Program-made: the position numbers and the translations under genes
The notes under the pieces: generated by a model
Told to the model about the DNA's origin: nothing
Database searches by the model: none
What the model saw: only the letters and a program-made list of their open reading frames with translations
Source of the DNA: Neelides folsomi
Lineage: Eukaryota; Arthropoda; Collembola; Neelipleona; Neelidae
Length of the DNA stretch: 64,000 nucleotides
NCBI GenBank assembly: GCA_034687125.1
Contig: JAQGBZ010000218.1
Span: forward strand, 1 to 64,000
Reading direction: 5' to 3'
Shown here: positions 25,546 to 39,282 of the stretch, piece after piece
How the letters are laid out: each line of letters begins with the position of its first letter
How positions within the stretch are numbered: the first letter of the stretch is position 1

Positions 25546-28457
25546 ATGAGTGAACCCAATCTTCATGAAGAGGAAAAGACAGGGGAAGCCACTGAAGAAA
25601 AGGAAGAAGTTGAAAAGGAAAGTGGAGATGAAGAGTAAGCTCAAGTTTCAATATTAAAAATGGTTAAAAATGAATTTTTAAAAGTATTAGAATATTTAAA
25701 GTAAAAGAAAAGAGTCATGTTTTATTACGGATAGCTTACTTTTTGGTAATATAGCGGATCATCAAGTTCGGGAAGCAGTTCATCGCTCAGCATTATTTTG
25801 GAACCTGAGGTTGTTCCAGAAGTGGTCGAAGAACCTCCAGAACCCGAAGAAGAAGCAGAGGATGAACCAGAGTGGGGAGCTTGTGCAGGGAAACCCCCCA
25901 CATCAACTGTAGAAATTACCATATCTTGCAAGTAAGATTTCCCTTTTTAAAACTCTCTATCAATCATTTATCTTTCTACACTTCTCACTCACTCACATTC
26001 AGTATGAACTATATCTAAAAGGTGTTTTAAATCATCATTATAGGAGCTTAGTTAACAAAGACACATTTTCAAAATCCGATCCAATGTGTGTCGTCTTTCA
26101 TAAACCTAATGGAACTCAAGGAGAATGGGCTGAATACATGAGAACCGAAACCATTGAAAATGATCTCAATCCAAACTTTATGGAGAAAGTAACTTTTATT
26201 TCTTATAAGTATTTTCTATTCACACTAGTCTTTCAATCTCTATTCACATCTTTACCTACAACAAGTCAATTGTCTGAGAGAGTACATGATTATGAGAGCA
26301 AATGAATGTTGTGGTTGTACAATGTATAATAAATGGTTTATTTAGCTAACAATAGAATATCGGTTTGAAGAACGTCAGCAACTTCGGTTCATTGTGTATG
26401 ACGTGGATAAAGCTGATGAGGACCTAGAAAACCATGAATTCCTGGGATCTATGGAGTGCACATTAGGAAATATCGTTTCCGCTGGGCCTTCTGGATATTC
26501 AAAGCCTTTGACTCTGAAAGGGAAAAAAGAAAAAGAGGGAGCAAAGGAGGTTAAAAAGCCTGGTGATGCTGATAAGCCATTAGGATCTATTATCCTCACT
26601 GCTGAAGAACTCCAATCTTTAAAAGATGAAGTGAGCTTATAAAAATATGTATACTTGATATGATTGGTGAAAATCAAATATTTTGTTCAACTGTTTGTAT
26701 TTTATATTTAGATTACGTTCAAATTTGATGGTCAATCAATTGGATCAATGGGCTGCTTCTGCTTTCCTCCTAAAGTATTTTATGTCTTTTCACGGAGTAA
26801 TGAAGCAATGAAGTATTTGGTCGTCCACCGAAGTGAGCAACTCCCAGGAGTTAATCCAGAATGGAAAGCTGTGACCGTTCCTGTTCGTCGAGTTTGCAAT
26901 GGAGATAAAGACCTTAAATTAAAGATTGAGGCATTTCAAGTCATGTCTAACTTTAAGAATAAATCGCTCGGGTTCTGTCTCACCACGGTCAACAAGCTTG
27001 TGTCTTTAGGCACTGGCGGAATTCCTCTACAGCTCCATTCTGGAAAAGTGCTTTATTACTCATATTAATCTCGATTAACCGAAGCTATGAGCAATTAAAT
27101 TAACCTTTATTTTGTGTTATCAGCCCACGTCTGCCACAATTTTGGTCATGCAGTGTAAAATTCAACAAATTTTCACCTTCGTTGATTATATCCAAAGTGG
27201 GACACAGATTCATTGCTGCGTTTCAATTGATTTTACATGTAACATGACAAAATAACAATTCTGCGTAAATATTATTTTATTTTAATAAGGTTAATAAATA
27301 CTATATAGTTCATTGATGGAATTTAATCTTTAATTTTTAAAGCGTCAAATGGAGATCCGAGAGAGAAACATTCCCTCCATTACTTTGCACCTGAAGAACC
27401 GAATCCTTATGTTCAAGCTATTGAGTCCGTCGTAGGAATCATCCAGGACTACGACGATGATAAATTGTTTCCTGTGTATGGCTTTGGTGCTAAAATTCCG
27501 CCTAATCGTGCCGTGTCCCATAATTTTTTTGTGACATTGACAAACAACGGGTACTGCCAAGAGATTGAAGGAATCCTTGAAGGCTACAAGTCTTGCATTG
27601 GAAAAATTGAACTTTATGGTCCTACAAACTTTTCTCCTGTCATTCAACATGTCTCGGATATGGCTCAAAAGAATGATAAAGGGGATCATTATTTCATCCT
27701 TCTCATTATAACAGACGGAGTCATTACTGATATTGCACAAACAAAGGAGGTATTTATTACTCTCTATTATTATTACTTTATAAAAATGAACATTTAAATG
27801 CATAAATAGATTAAATGAAAAGTATAAGTTTAATTTAAATATTTATTAATACTTTGATATTTATATTTGATAATATAGGCAATTGTGAACGCATCGGATT
27901 TTCCGGTTTCTATTATAATCGTAGGAGTTGGAGGAGAAGGTTAACCTTAATTTATCACATCATCAGTGATTAATCGATCTTTTACGATACTTACCCCAAG
28001 GAACGTTATTCATAATCTCAATATCTTAGATTTTGATGAAATGGAAGAACTCGACGGAGACAAAGTTCGTTTATCCCATAGAGGAAAAGTAGCAGTGCGG
28101 GACATTGTCCAATTTGTAGCATACAGAGACTCTGTCACTTGGCTTGCTGCAATGACCGGAACAAAGAAACAAGCTCGGAAACCACCAACAATGTCTTATG
28201 CCGAGGCTCAGGCCTTGGCTAACCAATTCTTTAATCAACAAAATCCTGGAACAGATCGATTGTGTCAGTTGGCCCAAGAGAAATTAGCCCAGGAGATCTT
28301 GGCTGAAATCCCTGACCAACTCACAGGATACATGAGAAGCAAAGAAATTCTTCCATCCAACATTGTTCCTACTCAATTTATTGAAGCAATTAACCCTAAT
28401 GAGGATGAAGAGGAAAAACCACCAGAAGGAGAAGAAACTCCAGCTCCAGCCCCGTGA
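25546..28457 (+). CDS. Copine family protein (C2A-C2B-vWA)
   Basis: The product is about 680 residues from nine exons: 25546-25634, 25755-25931, 26044-26188, 26346-26630, 26712-27047, 27124-27238, 27343-27749, 27879-27939 and 28030-28457. Copines are cytosolic proteins that bind phospholipid membranes when calcium rises. An acidic serine- and proline-rich extension of about 80 residues precedes C2A. C2A keeps calcium-loop residues (FSKSDP; YDVDKADED). C2B lacks the usual aspartates in both loops. The copine vWA domain follows, with the MIDAS-like DFTSSNGDP (aspartate near residue 380), YGFGAKIPP, LYGPTNFSP and IIIVGVGGEDF. The exon 5 donor (AAA|GTGCTT) is weak, but the junction preserves frame and homology. 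An AATAAA lies at 28573-28578. The extension makes it longer than usual copines (about 540-560). Confidence 0.92.
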
Positions 28458-31400
28458 CTCAATCCAATTATTATTGTCCGTGATTCTGATCATCATTTTT
28501 ATGTAAACTATAAACTTTTAATAATTTTAATTATTTATATTTTGAAATATTTAAAAATAACTATTTTTTTTTAATAAATGAAATTATAAGTTCCAGTTGT
28601 ATAAAAAAGACTTATTTATTTTGATGAAATGAATGAGTGCATTATTTATGCAAAAAATTGAGATGTTTTTAAAATTTATATCACACTTTATTCAATACCT
28701 CACTAATTATTTCCTAGTAGGCGATAAACGAATAAATCATTTCTAAACATTTAACGTCCCTTTCATTCACGATCTGAAGGTTAAAAGTTTAATACTAAAA
28801 GGATATTGCATTTATTAAACATAATCATATTATTTATATAGCCGTAACAAATATCAACTTCCATCTTATTCAAATAAATGTGTAAGGTCATTTACGAACT
28901 TGTAAATCAGTCAAATCTAAATACATATTAATGACATTAAATATTGAATGTACACAAAAGTACGCATATTAATGATTAAAGTTTTCAAACACAACTTCAA
29001 CATTATGATTTCGTATTCCAAACTTTACTTTAACCAATCTTTCACTCACAAAATCATCAATTTATAATTATTGAAATAATGAAGTGTTTAATATTAATAT
29101 TGACAAATTAGGCAATCACGGCACATTCAAATGTAATAATATGAATTAATTGATTTAATAATCGATCAATCTTCAAATTAAAAATAAAGAATCTACTATA
29201 CATATTACATAGCTGAATAATTCTAAAAGGGATTTATATTGGCATTGCGTTGTTATTTCGTAAAGATTGAGAGAAAAACTAAAAAAAATATTTAAAATTT
29301 TCATTTTCACTTTCATTTCATACTCACTCAACAATCAACATCCTCTATACACAGAGGCTTGATAGACATTTTTATATTTTATAATTACACAATTAGCTTA
29401 GCGTTCAGATTATTTTTATACAATATTTTCTATCCAGAGTACAGAGTAGTATTTGACCGTGCAATTTTATGTAAATGTGACCATGTTGCATTTCATCATT
29501 TAATTAACTGAGAAATATTAACATTCAATTACAGTCAATTTAAGATTATTTATCGATTAATTACAAATAATTACTTTAATTTTCCCATTTCATTTATATT
29601 CAATATAATAATATTATGTATTATATTTAAATTTATATTCGTCTCATCTCATTCTTAGATGGTATTCCAAGTTAATTCATACCCTCAATTGAATATTTGG
29701 TATAATTACTGTTTAGTGGACCAACTGAATTTGTGTACTAGTTAAGTGTTTTAGGACTAATTCGATAGTGCTGATTAGGAATCTGAAAGAATTAAGCGGC
29801 GGTCACTTATATTTAATAAGTTAGGGAAACTAATTGAGACTCCAAATTCAAATGAGCTAAGCGCAGCCCATATTTCTCCTTGTTCCTTTCCTTCCCCTGT
29901 ACGAACTTTTATTTTCTTTCCAATTTCACTTTTAGTTAGACCCAATTTGCAATGGACACTCAATTAAATATAAAGAACCTTTTTAAATTGGCATGATCAC
30001 AAAAGGGGAAAAAATTGGTGGACCGGGCAAAGAGTAATTGCTTTTTTAATATTATCATCTCTATTAGGCTAAGTTAGTTTAGGTTAGACCTTCAAACTTC
30101 TCAATTGTATCTGACCGCCATTTAATTCATTCAGATTCATAATCATCACTATCGAATTAGTCAAAAAAACTTACCTAGTACACAAATTCATTTGGTCCAC
30201 TATTCCGTAATTATTCCGAATATTTCATTATTTTCTGCTTTCATATATCTTTGAAAGTTAACTTTCAATAGTAATCATATTTAACATTCATAGAAATATG
30301 AAGGAAATGAAAAATCTGATTAACCCCATCTTAACCGATTAAGATTTATCAATCCACATATTTAATCAATTAGGTAATGAAACTTTTATAAATAGAATAC
30401 TTAATCTTTAAGATATTGATATTTAAAATCAAAGCATCACATTTCTCCATCCAATATTATACTATATCTGTATATAATAATGTCTTGCAAATAGAGCGAG
30501 AACCAATTGACCCTTACAAGGGTATAAAATTTTAGAGTTCACAAAATTAAATGAAAATTAGTCAACCTAACATTCTAAAATTGTCCACTACAAATTACAA
30601 TATTTTACGATGATTGTACGTATAAAAGTAAACACGTACATATTTTTAATATTTACCAAATACCTAGCTTAAAATATTCATTAGCACCAAACCACAAAAT
30701 TACTATGTATGTAAAATCTTGACTAATTTTTATCTTGATTTATAAATATAAATTCAACCGACTTCAGTAAATTTGCTTTCTATGTTTAGGACCTCATCGC
30801 CAATTTTCACTAGCGACGAATTCCCTCGATATATTGAGATGTTATTGAATTTGCAATATAACATTTATATAATAGTTTTAAGATATTAATATACATAGTA
30901 GGTATTTAATCCTTGAATTGTGCTGTCGCTCCTCTATTTACGTGGTACACAGCAGCATTAAGATTAAGCCTATTTTATACGATATTTAAGTTAACGATAA
31001 ATAGATTATGTTAAGTTAATGTCTGAACTACTACAAATAGGTATATTTAGGTTGTATATCATATTTCATATATTTAGGTAGTTAACAGTTTATGATAGTT
31101 TCATAGTATAATATAATATTTTCTATTTGTTGGTTGTAAACATTTGGAATCATTCGTGAATGAGACATTTATCATAATGTTAATGTTAGATATACATTAG
31201 TTTGACAAGAGGATAATTCTGCTACATTGTTGCAAATATTCGTTTAAAATTCTACTTTATATGAATATTTTTTTATTGTTTATTAGAAATGGATTTTGTT
31301 TAATAATTGTAAAGTTATTCATGATTAAATTCTTTGAGGAATCTCAATCTGACTTATTCAATCAGAAAATTTTCGAAATATGCTATTTCGAGTTTTAAAG

Positions 31401-31929
31401 TATAATATTAGTACGATAGATAAAGATTCAGTTACTTCCAAAATTAATTAAGAAAGCTCTTCCACGAAAAAATTATAAAATCGGAATCCATCAAACTTTT
31501 CAAAATAAAAGTTAAAAGCTTTGCTTTGCAATTAAAAATAAATTAAAATTTTATACACAATATCATTTGAGTTTAACTTAAAACTTGCATATCTCGGAAT
31601 TAATTTATTTTACTTGAATATACAATAAAATGTACGGAAGAGTAATATGTACTTATACAGGTGTACAACTAGCTATTTAATAACTCATGTTCTTATAACA
31701 CAAATAAGGTCCAATTGAAAAATTCTACGAAATGTTGCTTTCATGAAATTGCCTTTGCTTCCTAGCTTCAATTGAAATGTTAGTTTAACTATAGGCATAA
31801 TATTACTCATAGACGTAAATGATTAGGACGAAGAGGAGCAAAGTCTCTTATTTTAAGCTGTGAGAGATGTGAGGGTTTTAAATATTTCATATCATGAGTA
31901 AATCAGTATATATACATTTTCGCAAGTGT
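28458..31929. other. Convergent intergenic region, no gene seen
   Basis: About 3.5 kb of very AT-rich DNA between the 3' ends of copine (plus) and the LAPTM4-like gene (minus). It holds the presumed 3' untranslated regions of both. Open frames are short and meaningless. I see no repeat family or RNA gene. Confidence 0.5.
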
Positions 31930-34900
31930 CTACGGCCTCGCAGCTTGCTCGACTGTTGTTGTTGTCTCAGCTGGTTTCTCTTCAGTGGGAAGAGGTTGAG
32001 TTTCAGGAGTAGGACTGGCATGAGTAACAACGGCAGGAACCTCTGCCTCAACATGAACCTCATTCACGACAGTGGGAACAACGACGAGTTCAGGATGAGA
32101 AGTGAGAGAAGCTGGATGGATATAGCTGATGGGTTCCGAACCGATGGCAACTGAATACGGCGGTGGAGGAGGCATTGGAATTCCATTCCCTCCGCCCATG
32201 CTAACTGAAGAAGGTGCAACAGATGTACCATCAAGTGGAGGCTTCTTTGCATATCGAGGATCATTCACTGCTGTCTCATAATCCGGGAGATCAGGGAGGA
32301 GGTTCTGTTGAAGTCCAATGATATTCGTAGGATCATCGTGTCTGAAAGATAAAAACAATTTATTACTTTACATTTGAGGAATTTCCAATGTGCTTAATTT
32401 TAAGTTTTTACAATTACAGGTAGAATGAATGTATCAGTGCTGATTCAAACTAATTCAAATTGATTAAACTTTTAATTGAGTATTAAAAGTGCTCATTGTT
32501 TTCATTGAAACTTTCAATTTGAACTTTTGACTTATAGCCTGGATCTTTCATCCAAACTGTTTAATATTTATTAAGTTAAAAAGAAATTTGTTTATTAAAT
32601 GCAAATAAAAAATGACTGACTGGCCATAAATCGTGAAAAGGTTCATGAGTTCATTTCACCTATTGAAATGAACCTTTTACCTTAATAATTAACCTATAAT
32701 TATTATAAAACTAATTCCCAAATACTCTAACCAAATATAAGACTCTTTCTTCATAATCGTTCAATGCACTTTTAAACAAATTGCAATGAAAAGGTAATGG
32801 ATAGGGAACATATTTAAAGGTAACATGTAATAGTTTAAAATGTATTGAAATGTATAGTATTTATACCTGTATGCAATGACACCGCGGATTACAGTGTTCC
32901 TCAACATGAGGTACTTATAGCAGTTCCATATAATTCCAATTATGTACGCCTTCACAGCAATTGTCCCAACAATGAGAATGAGAGTCAAAAGGGATAATAG
33001 TTGCGGATCCATCCGAAGTAACTCATCTCGGAAGGGTAGCACCGGTTGGTTAATCAGAAGTTGAGTCAGATCAGGGAGGTAAGAGAAATATCCGACCATC
33101 GTTAAGCTAAAAACAAAAGGCCAATAACATCCAATACTCATTGATGGAATAAAGTCGAAATGCGGAAGTAAAAATACCAGAAGATGCAGAAGTCGAAGAC
33201 TTTAAGCACAAAGAACGGCATCAAGTATGAAGGTTTTCCTCTCACCGCCCCGTAGACCATCAGCAGCGTTATTATCATGTTGCAAACCGTCAGGAGAATC
33301 ACCTCTGTAAAATGATGACAACTTTAGCATGTTTGTATTTCATATCACGCTCCCTGCTCTTATCTTCATCATCTATTGTCCCATCCATAGTCATTAACTA
33401 AAGATCATAATATAAGTGAGAATACAGAGAATTTAAATCTTTTCAATTCTCTTTTGTGCAAGTGTCATTTACATGCAATGAATATTCAAGATAAGAAATA
33501 TCTATTAGTGTTGTAATATAACACCACATTTCATATTCTTCAGGCATTTGGCATTAACGCTAAATTAACACACAAGAATTTCAAGAGCATGCGGATATAT
33601 ATTATTTATAAAATTTACATTTACGTAACGCTAAAAATGTGTTGGTTTTGTATAGTTTGATAATAATTGCTCATTCATTCAAAATCGTTTAATACTCATA
33701 AATTGTATGTAAAGTTGTAAGTATTAAATTCAAATAATTGATTATTTGTAACTAAATAAGTGTAATACTGCGAAAAAAGTTCTATTTCTAAATTTAATGG
33801 TTAGAAAAGGTGAGTGTTGAAACGCCACTAAAAGGGAAACATTATCTTTTCTATCATTCAGTAATAGCATTTAAATTCTTTAGTTTACGTTTAGTGTCTG
33901 GGGATATCAACATCTTCACGTAAAAAGGTTGAAGGGTGGTTTACTCAACACGCAAATCCAACCAAGAAATGACTTACGAGAGTTGGCTTTTCGAGCATCC
34001 ATCCCAAAGGTCCATGGGCTCGAGGAACGAATCGATTCAATCCTCGTCTTCTGAGCTTCCTGCCCATATGTGCGATCGATTGTCAGTGGTTCTAATTTTG
34101 GCTGCCGCTCCGCCTAAACCACAAAAAATTGATCAAAATAAATGTCTTGACTTTCTCAATGATACCATTCAATCTCACTCAAATGCCACATTCAAATTAA
34201 TGGTCATGTTTTTCGTATTTGTACATTATGTATAAATAAACCTTACAATTTTTTATATCTTTTTACATCTAATTTAAATCTTCCCATGATTTGGCAGTGA
34301 TTCCCTTTTAAGTTATACATTATATTTAATATAAAAATAATAGTTTATCAGTAAATTAAATACATTTCTAATTAGACAATGAAATTAAACTTTGAGTTTT
34401 TAAACACTGTAAACTCATTGTCGTTATATTAAATTTCCCAATGTAATCTAATATAGTATTTCGAAAGATTGTTTATACATTAGAAATCAGAGGCAATGTT
34501 TGCATTTATGCTAAATATTTTTGCATTTATACAGGCAATGGTAAAAATATATATTCTTAATTCATATTGTCTGACTTTTTTGAAAATCTCCTCGCTCGCT
34601 TACAGTACAGGGTCGCTCATAAAATTTTAGTGCTGCATAGAAAGAAGGGTTCATTCAATGTTTAACTAACCCTAAGTAAGTAATAGCCCTGATTCTATGA
34701 ATAAAATGTAAGTAATGCCTTTACATACATACTTAAATACATTCAAAGTGATTCTAAATAAATAATCTATGAATGTCAAAGAGTCCGCCACGAACCACGA
34801 AGCTACTTTAACAAGAGAAATTTTTCTAGTTCACTTGCATTCACATATACTTATAACTTTAAGATTAAGATGAATTTTATTATTAATTGCTCTCCATATT

Positions 34901-37553
34901 ATACGTATATGATCTTCATTCAACATACATTCAATCATTCAATAAAATAACATTTAATATCACTTAATATTTATAACTAATACTAAAGATAGGTTAATTG
35001 TGATCCAAAAGAATCCAAACCATCTACATACTTTGAGCTTAACATATCACAATGTATTATCTAATCAAAGATCTTCTGAGATCTATTCTTAACTATTTAA
35101 AAAACCCTTAATATGTATAATTAATAAATATCTAGAATTTGTTATAAAACCATTTAAAATAACTGATAACAGCTCTATCAAATAAAAAATAAATAAACTA
35201 ACATTACAGAATAGAATTTATCTTATCTGTTGGTGCAGGTAATTCTAAATAGCTCGTGTAAATGAAAGCGATTTCTAAATAGGCTGACTAATAGATCATC
35301 ATGATATGCATATCTTACTATTAATAACTATATTAAAGATAAAACTTCATATAAAAAGTATATTACCATACATTGCGTATATTTTATCTATAACTAAAAT
35401 AAGCTAATTAATACAATTAATAAACTTTAGCATTTGACTGATTGACAATTTTGTTGCTTGATGCGGTGAGTGATACAGCTGAAACAACAAGCCGAGTCAT
35501 TCGTTAATCTCATAGTCAAGTTTGTGCAAGATCATATGAATGTAAATATATTTTCTGAGTCCAAATGTAAACTATTCCGACACTTTAAACAGAAACTCAT
35601 TGAAAATTCCAGTTTTTATGAAATTAAGATTGCAATCCATGATATGTTTCTTCTCGTCTCGTTCTCTCTTTATTTTAATTTATTTACTTATTCTTTGGTG
35701 GCATTTTAATATTTGATGTATTTTTATTTAATGTCGAGAGAAGTTTTTCGTCATTATCATTGATAATATGAATAAACATAAACTTGTTCGAAAAGTTGTT
35801 AGGAGTTAAGCTCAAATCAATTTTTAGTTATAATTTTTAAAGACTCATATCTAAACTAATAGTGCTTTTAATTATTTAAGTTGCATATAAAAGTAACATT
35901 TGAAATACAAAATATTATAAAAAGTACCTAATGTTAAATCAGAGTATAAAACCAAAAAACGATTTACTTTTACTTCGTTAAACTACGATAAATACTTGTG
36001 AGTATAGCATAGCTATTTAAAGTAACACAAAATAAAGTTCAATGTTTGCTTGTTCTAATTCGCAAGCGAATCAGGTGAATTGAAGTAAAATAAGACCTAC
36101 CTAAACACCATACCTTTGTGTCATATGTTTCTATTAACTAATATTCAAAAGACTTATTTCACATTAAATTAAGTAAAAGGCATTCGCTTAAAATAAATGC
36201 GTGTGTGGGCGTTTCACCGAGATTTTCGACTGAGGGCTGTGATGTGTGACCACGACCACAGTATAAACATTCTCAGGTCAATATATTGAATGGTTTGTGA
36301 CAACAAAAGGTAAACGGTACCCTCACCATTTCATTTCTTATCTCCTTTATAAAAAGAGGAATTTGAGCGAAAAATATCGTCCGTACCGTAAAAATTCCTT
36401 CACTTGAGAATTTGCTCTGTGGAGTTGGGAGAGGAATATCTTCGGGTTTAGGTGTCATCATCCCGGCGTGGTCGTTCTCGTACATAACCATAGCCGCCAC
36501 GAAGGACAGAGCCAATATATAAATCATCTACAAAGACAAAAAATAAGTTTTTAAGAAACATTCAGAATGAACAAATTTATTGAATCAGATTAAGAAAAGT
36601 ATTAAATGACATTTATGGTAACGACTTTTAACCTTGACTTGAAACGAATCATTAAAAACTTCTGTTAGAGTGTTTAACAGTTTAACATGCATAAATTGAT
36701 AAATTGTTTATAAATCTCATAATTTAAAGCTCTTTAATGGACACTTGGTAAAGGTTAGTAATGGTGGGTTCATAATGTACTTATTAACTTGGGAAAGGAA
36801 ACACGAGATAAAATTGATTTGGAGAGGAAGGTAAATGAAACACGAGTTTGAGCATATAAAAATGTAAAGTAGAGGGGAATTCATTTCCGCTACCGGCTAA
36901 CAAACAAAGGAGGAAGGAAGAGAAACGAAGAAGCAGGGAACGCCATTGTTTTAACCTAATTGTATAAAATACAGAGATTAGGCTCTTTATCTCTTTCACC
37001 TCCCTTTAATTCTACTTCACAGTACATTTTGGGAAACGAGTGAATCTGCAAAATGGCAAGCAACCCCAAAAATTATCCATTAATATCTAACAAACTACTC
37101 ACTATGAAATATTACATTTTTACATTAAATTCAAATCAAAAAGTTATTAAAGAAACTGAAACCAATTTATATTGCGATATATTGAATATTAAAAAATATT
37201 TTTGAACTTTCCCAAACATGTGCATTAATAAATTGTTGAGGTTGAGAACGACTTGTTCCAATTTAGCCTCGAATCGACCAAGTTGAACGATCCTCTGTAC
37301 TCATTTGGAATGGCTTTAAGCCACTTGAGATTTAATACGATATGAATAAAAGAAGGAAATAAAGTTTTTACTATAAACATACCATGTGCCATACTCCTAT
37401 GAAGATGGTGACCGTTCGGACATGGAAGCAAAAACATGTTCTCCATACGTCCCGCCGGTCGATGCCCCATAAATTGTTCACTGGCATCCCGACCTCTAGA
37501 TGACGACCTTCCCCTGATGATTCTTCTGAGTCGCTCCGATATGACCTCCTCAT
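31930..37553 (-). CDS. LAPTM4-type lysosomal transmembrane protein
   Basis: The product is about 362 residues from five coding exons: 37553-37383, 36527-36387, 33302-33178, 33106-32867 and 32341-31930. LAPTM4 proteins sit in late endosome and lysosome membranes and sort transporters and receptors. The N-terminal cytosolic segment has the family signature CFHVRTVTIFIGVWHM, entering TM1. Further hydrophobic helices follow: VILLTVCNMIITLLMVYG; the helix leading to FDFCIFC; and a last one ending in WNCYKYLMLRN, nearly identical to LAPTM4A/B. The tail has LPDYETAV and PPPPYSVA, the LPxY/PPxY motifs that recruit Nedd4-type ubiquitin ligases. At about 150 residues it is far longer than in human LAPTM4A (233 total). 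The exon 3 acceptor is inferred as ACAGAG|GTG because the preceding AG breaks the frame. An intron of about 3 kb separates exons 2 and 3. Confidence 0.9.
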
Positions 37554-39282
37554 CCGATTATTCCATCCAAGGGATCTTCAAACTTTGCTCGTCACTAAAT
37601 CTGAAATAAAATAAATAATTATGTGATTATAATCCTAGCATGTATCAATATCTACAAGTTTATACAATAAATATTTGTAAATAATATGTTGTATTATTAA
37701 TGTAGTAAATAGTATAATTATGACATATAATCGCATACTATTTTAATCCAGTTTTACATAATTCTATAGTGTACAAAAGCACAAATATAGAGGCTAGATT
37801 TCTTATTTAGCAAATTAAATTGATAAATGGTATTACTGGTATTGTATTGTATTAGTCATAAAATGGAAAGTAGCTTCATCGAAATTGAAATAAATATAAA
37901 ATAATGTCTACAATTTGTAATCTATGTATACAGCCATTGCATTGGTCACATTGTTCCTCTAATACACAATCTCTGCTATTCTTTAAAACTTTACAAACCT
38001 TTCGATAAGTTGAGTTGAGGTTAAAAGCAAAGTATGGCTACATGATTTTATCATGCAAGTCGACAGGAAGTAGGTGAGCCAATAAATCCGAACAAACCTC
38101 AATTAGGACACAAAAGCATTAAAGTAACACGATTCAAATGGGCTCAACATAAAATTTTAAAATTCTCTTCATCAAAAATAAACTAATACTCTCTTCACAT
38201 TTACATTTAATGAGAGAAATTACTGAAAATAAACGGAAATATTCCCAGGAAGGAATTCAAGTGATCCAACAATACATATAATATACATGGAATACTGAAA
38301 CACTAATTTTTTAATGTATATGTGAACTATAAATTCATGTTTATAAATGAATTCATGTGGCTTGCTTTCGGTTAGATGTTGAGAAGAAAATATAAACAAA
38401 CTTTCTCTAAAATATTAATAAATTAAATGGTTGTTAAACTTGTTCATTCAATTGCATCATGACATGACTGAATCAACTTAATGTATTTAATGAATTCAAA
38501 ATTTAAAGGCTACAAAATTTGGAATATTTTTATCACAAAACACAATAAAAATGGTCAAAGCAGTCCAAGGGTCACAATTAATTACAGTTGAAATACGGAG
38601 AACAGTAATAAAATATTTATTACTCATATTTTATTCTGCACAATCCTCCCATTTGCAATTCTACCCTTGTAATTAATTATATCCACGACACACACGTATG
38701 GAGTTGGGAGTTAGATGGGAGAATAGCAATTAAATCAACAATGCTGTATATAACACGGGACATGAGCCCAAGTACGATTGAGTTAATAATAATGTAAGTA
38801 GCTAAATCGCATCACAATTTATTCCTCGCATCGAGGATTTCCTTGAAAGGATAATTTTGGACTCACGCCTAATTGTACTCGACATATTTATTATAATGTA
38901 TTTTTTATACACATTTATAATAAAATCTGTCCTTTTGTCCTCAATGACATAATTTGCATTAGAATATAAGAGTGTGATATTTTATTAGGGTGACCTTTAT
39001 CATTACTTAAGAATCACATTCAGTTAGTAAGGTAAGAGAAAGACAAAAGAAAATTGATGATGATGTTATTATTGGGACCATTACCTACCTTATCTTCCCA
39101 AGATCCAATCCAGGATATGCTGAACCAAGAACTCTTTCAATACACTTTATGTTTTTAACTTGAAGATTTTGTTGTTTTTTGTTTAGAACGGTGATGGCGA
39201 AGGCGAAAGGTTTAGACGAAATTGACGAGAATAATTTGCAAATTGATAGTTCCTGATGGTTTTCTTCTTCCTCCCCTTCCAA
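37554..39282 (-). other. Probable 5' leader of the LAPTM4-like gene (leader exon plus intron)
   Basis: On the minus strand a good acceptor (TTTATTTCAG) precedes 37600, 47 bases upstream of the LAPTM4-like start codon. A strong donor (AAG|GTAGGT) lies at 39089. The simplest model is a non-coding leader exon ending at 39089, joined to 37600 by a 1.5 kb intron. The leader would carry an upstream open frame starting at the ATG on the minus strand near 39282 (MEGEEEENHQ) and stopping in the joined sequence shortly before the main ATG. The intron itself holds nothing I recognise. The model rests on splice sites alone. Confidence 0.35.

Noticed and set aside
32640-32690. Short inverted repeat (AAAAGGTTCAT with ATGAACCTTTT) in a LAPTM4-like intron
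   Set aside because: Arms of only about eleven bases in AT-rich intron sequence; no sign of a mobile element or RNA.
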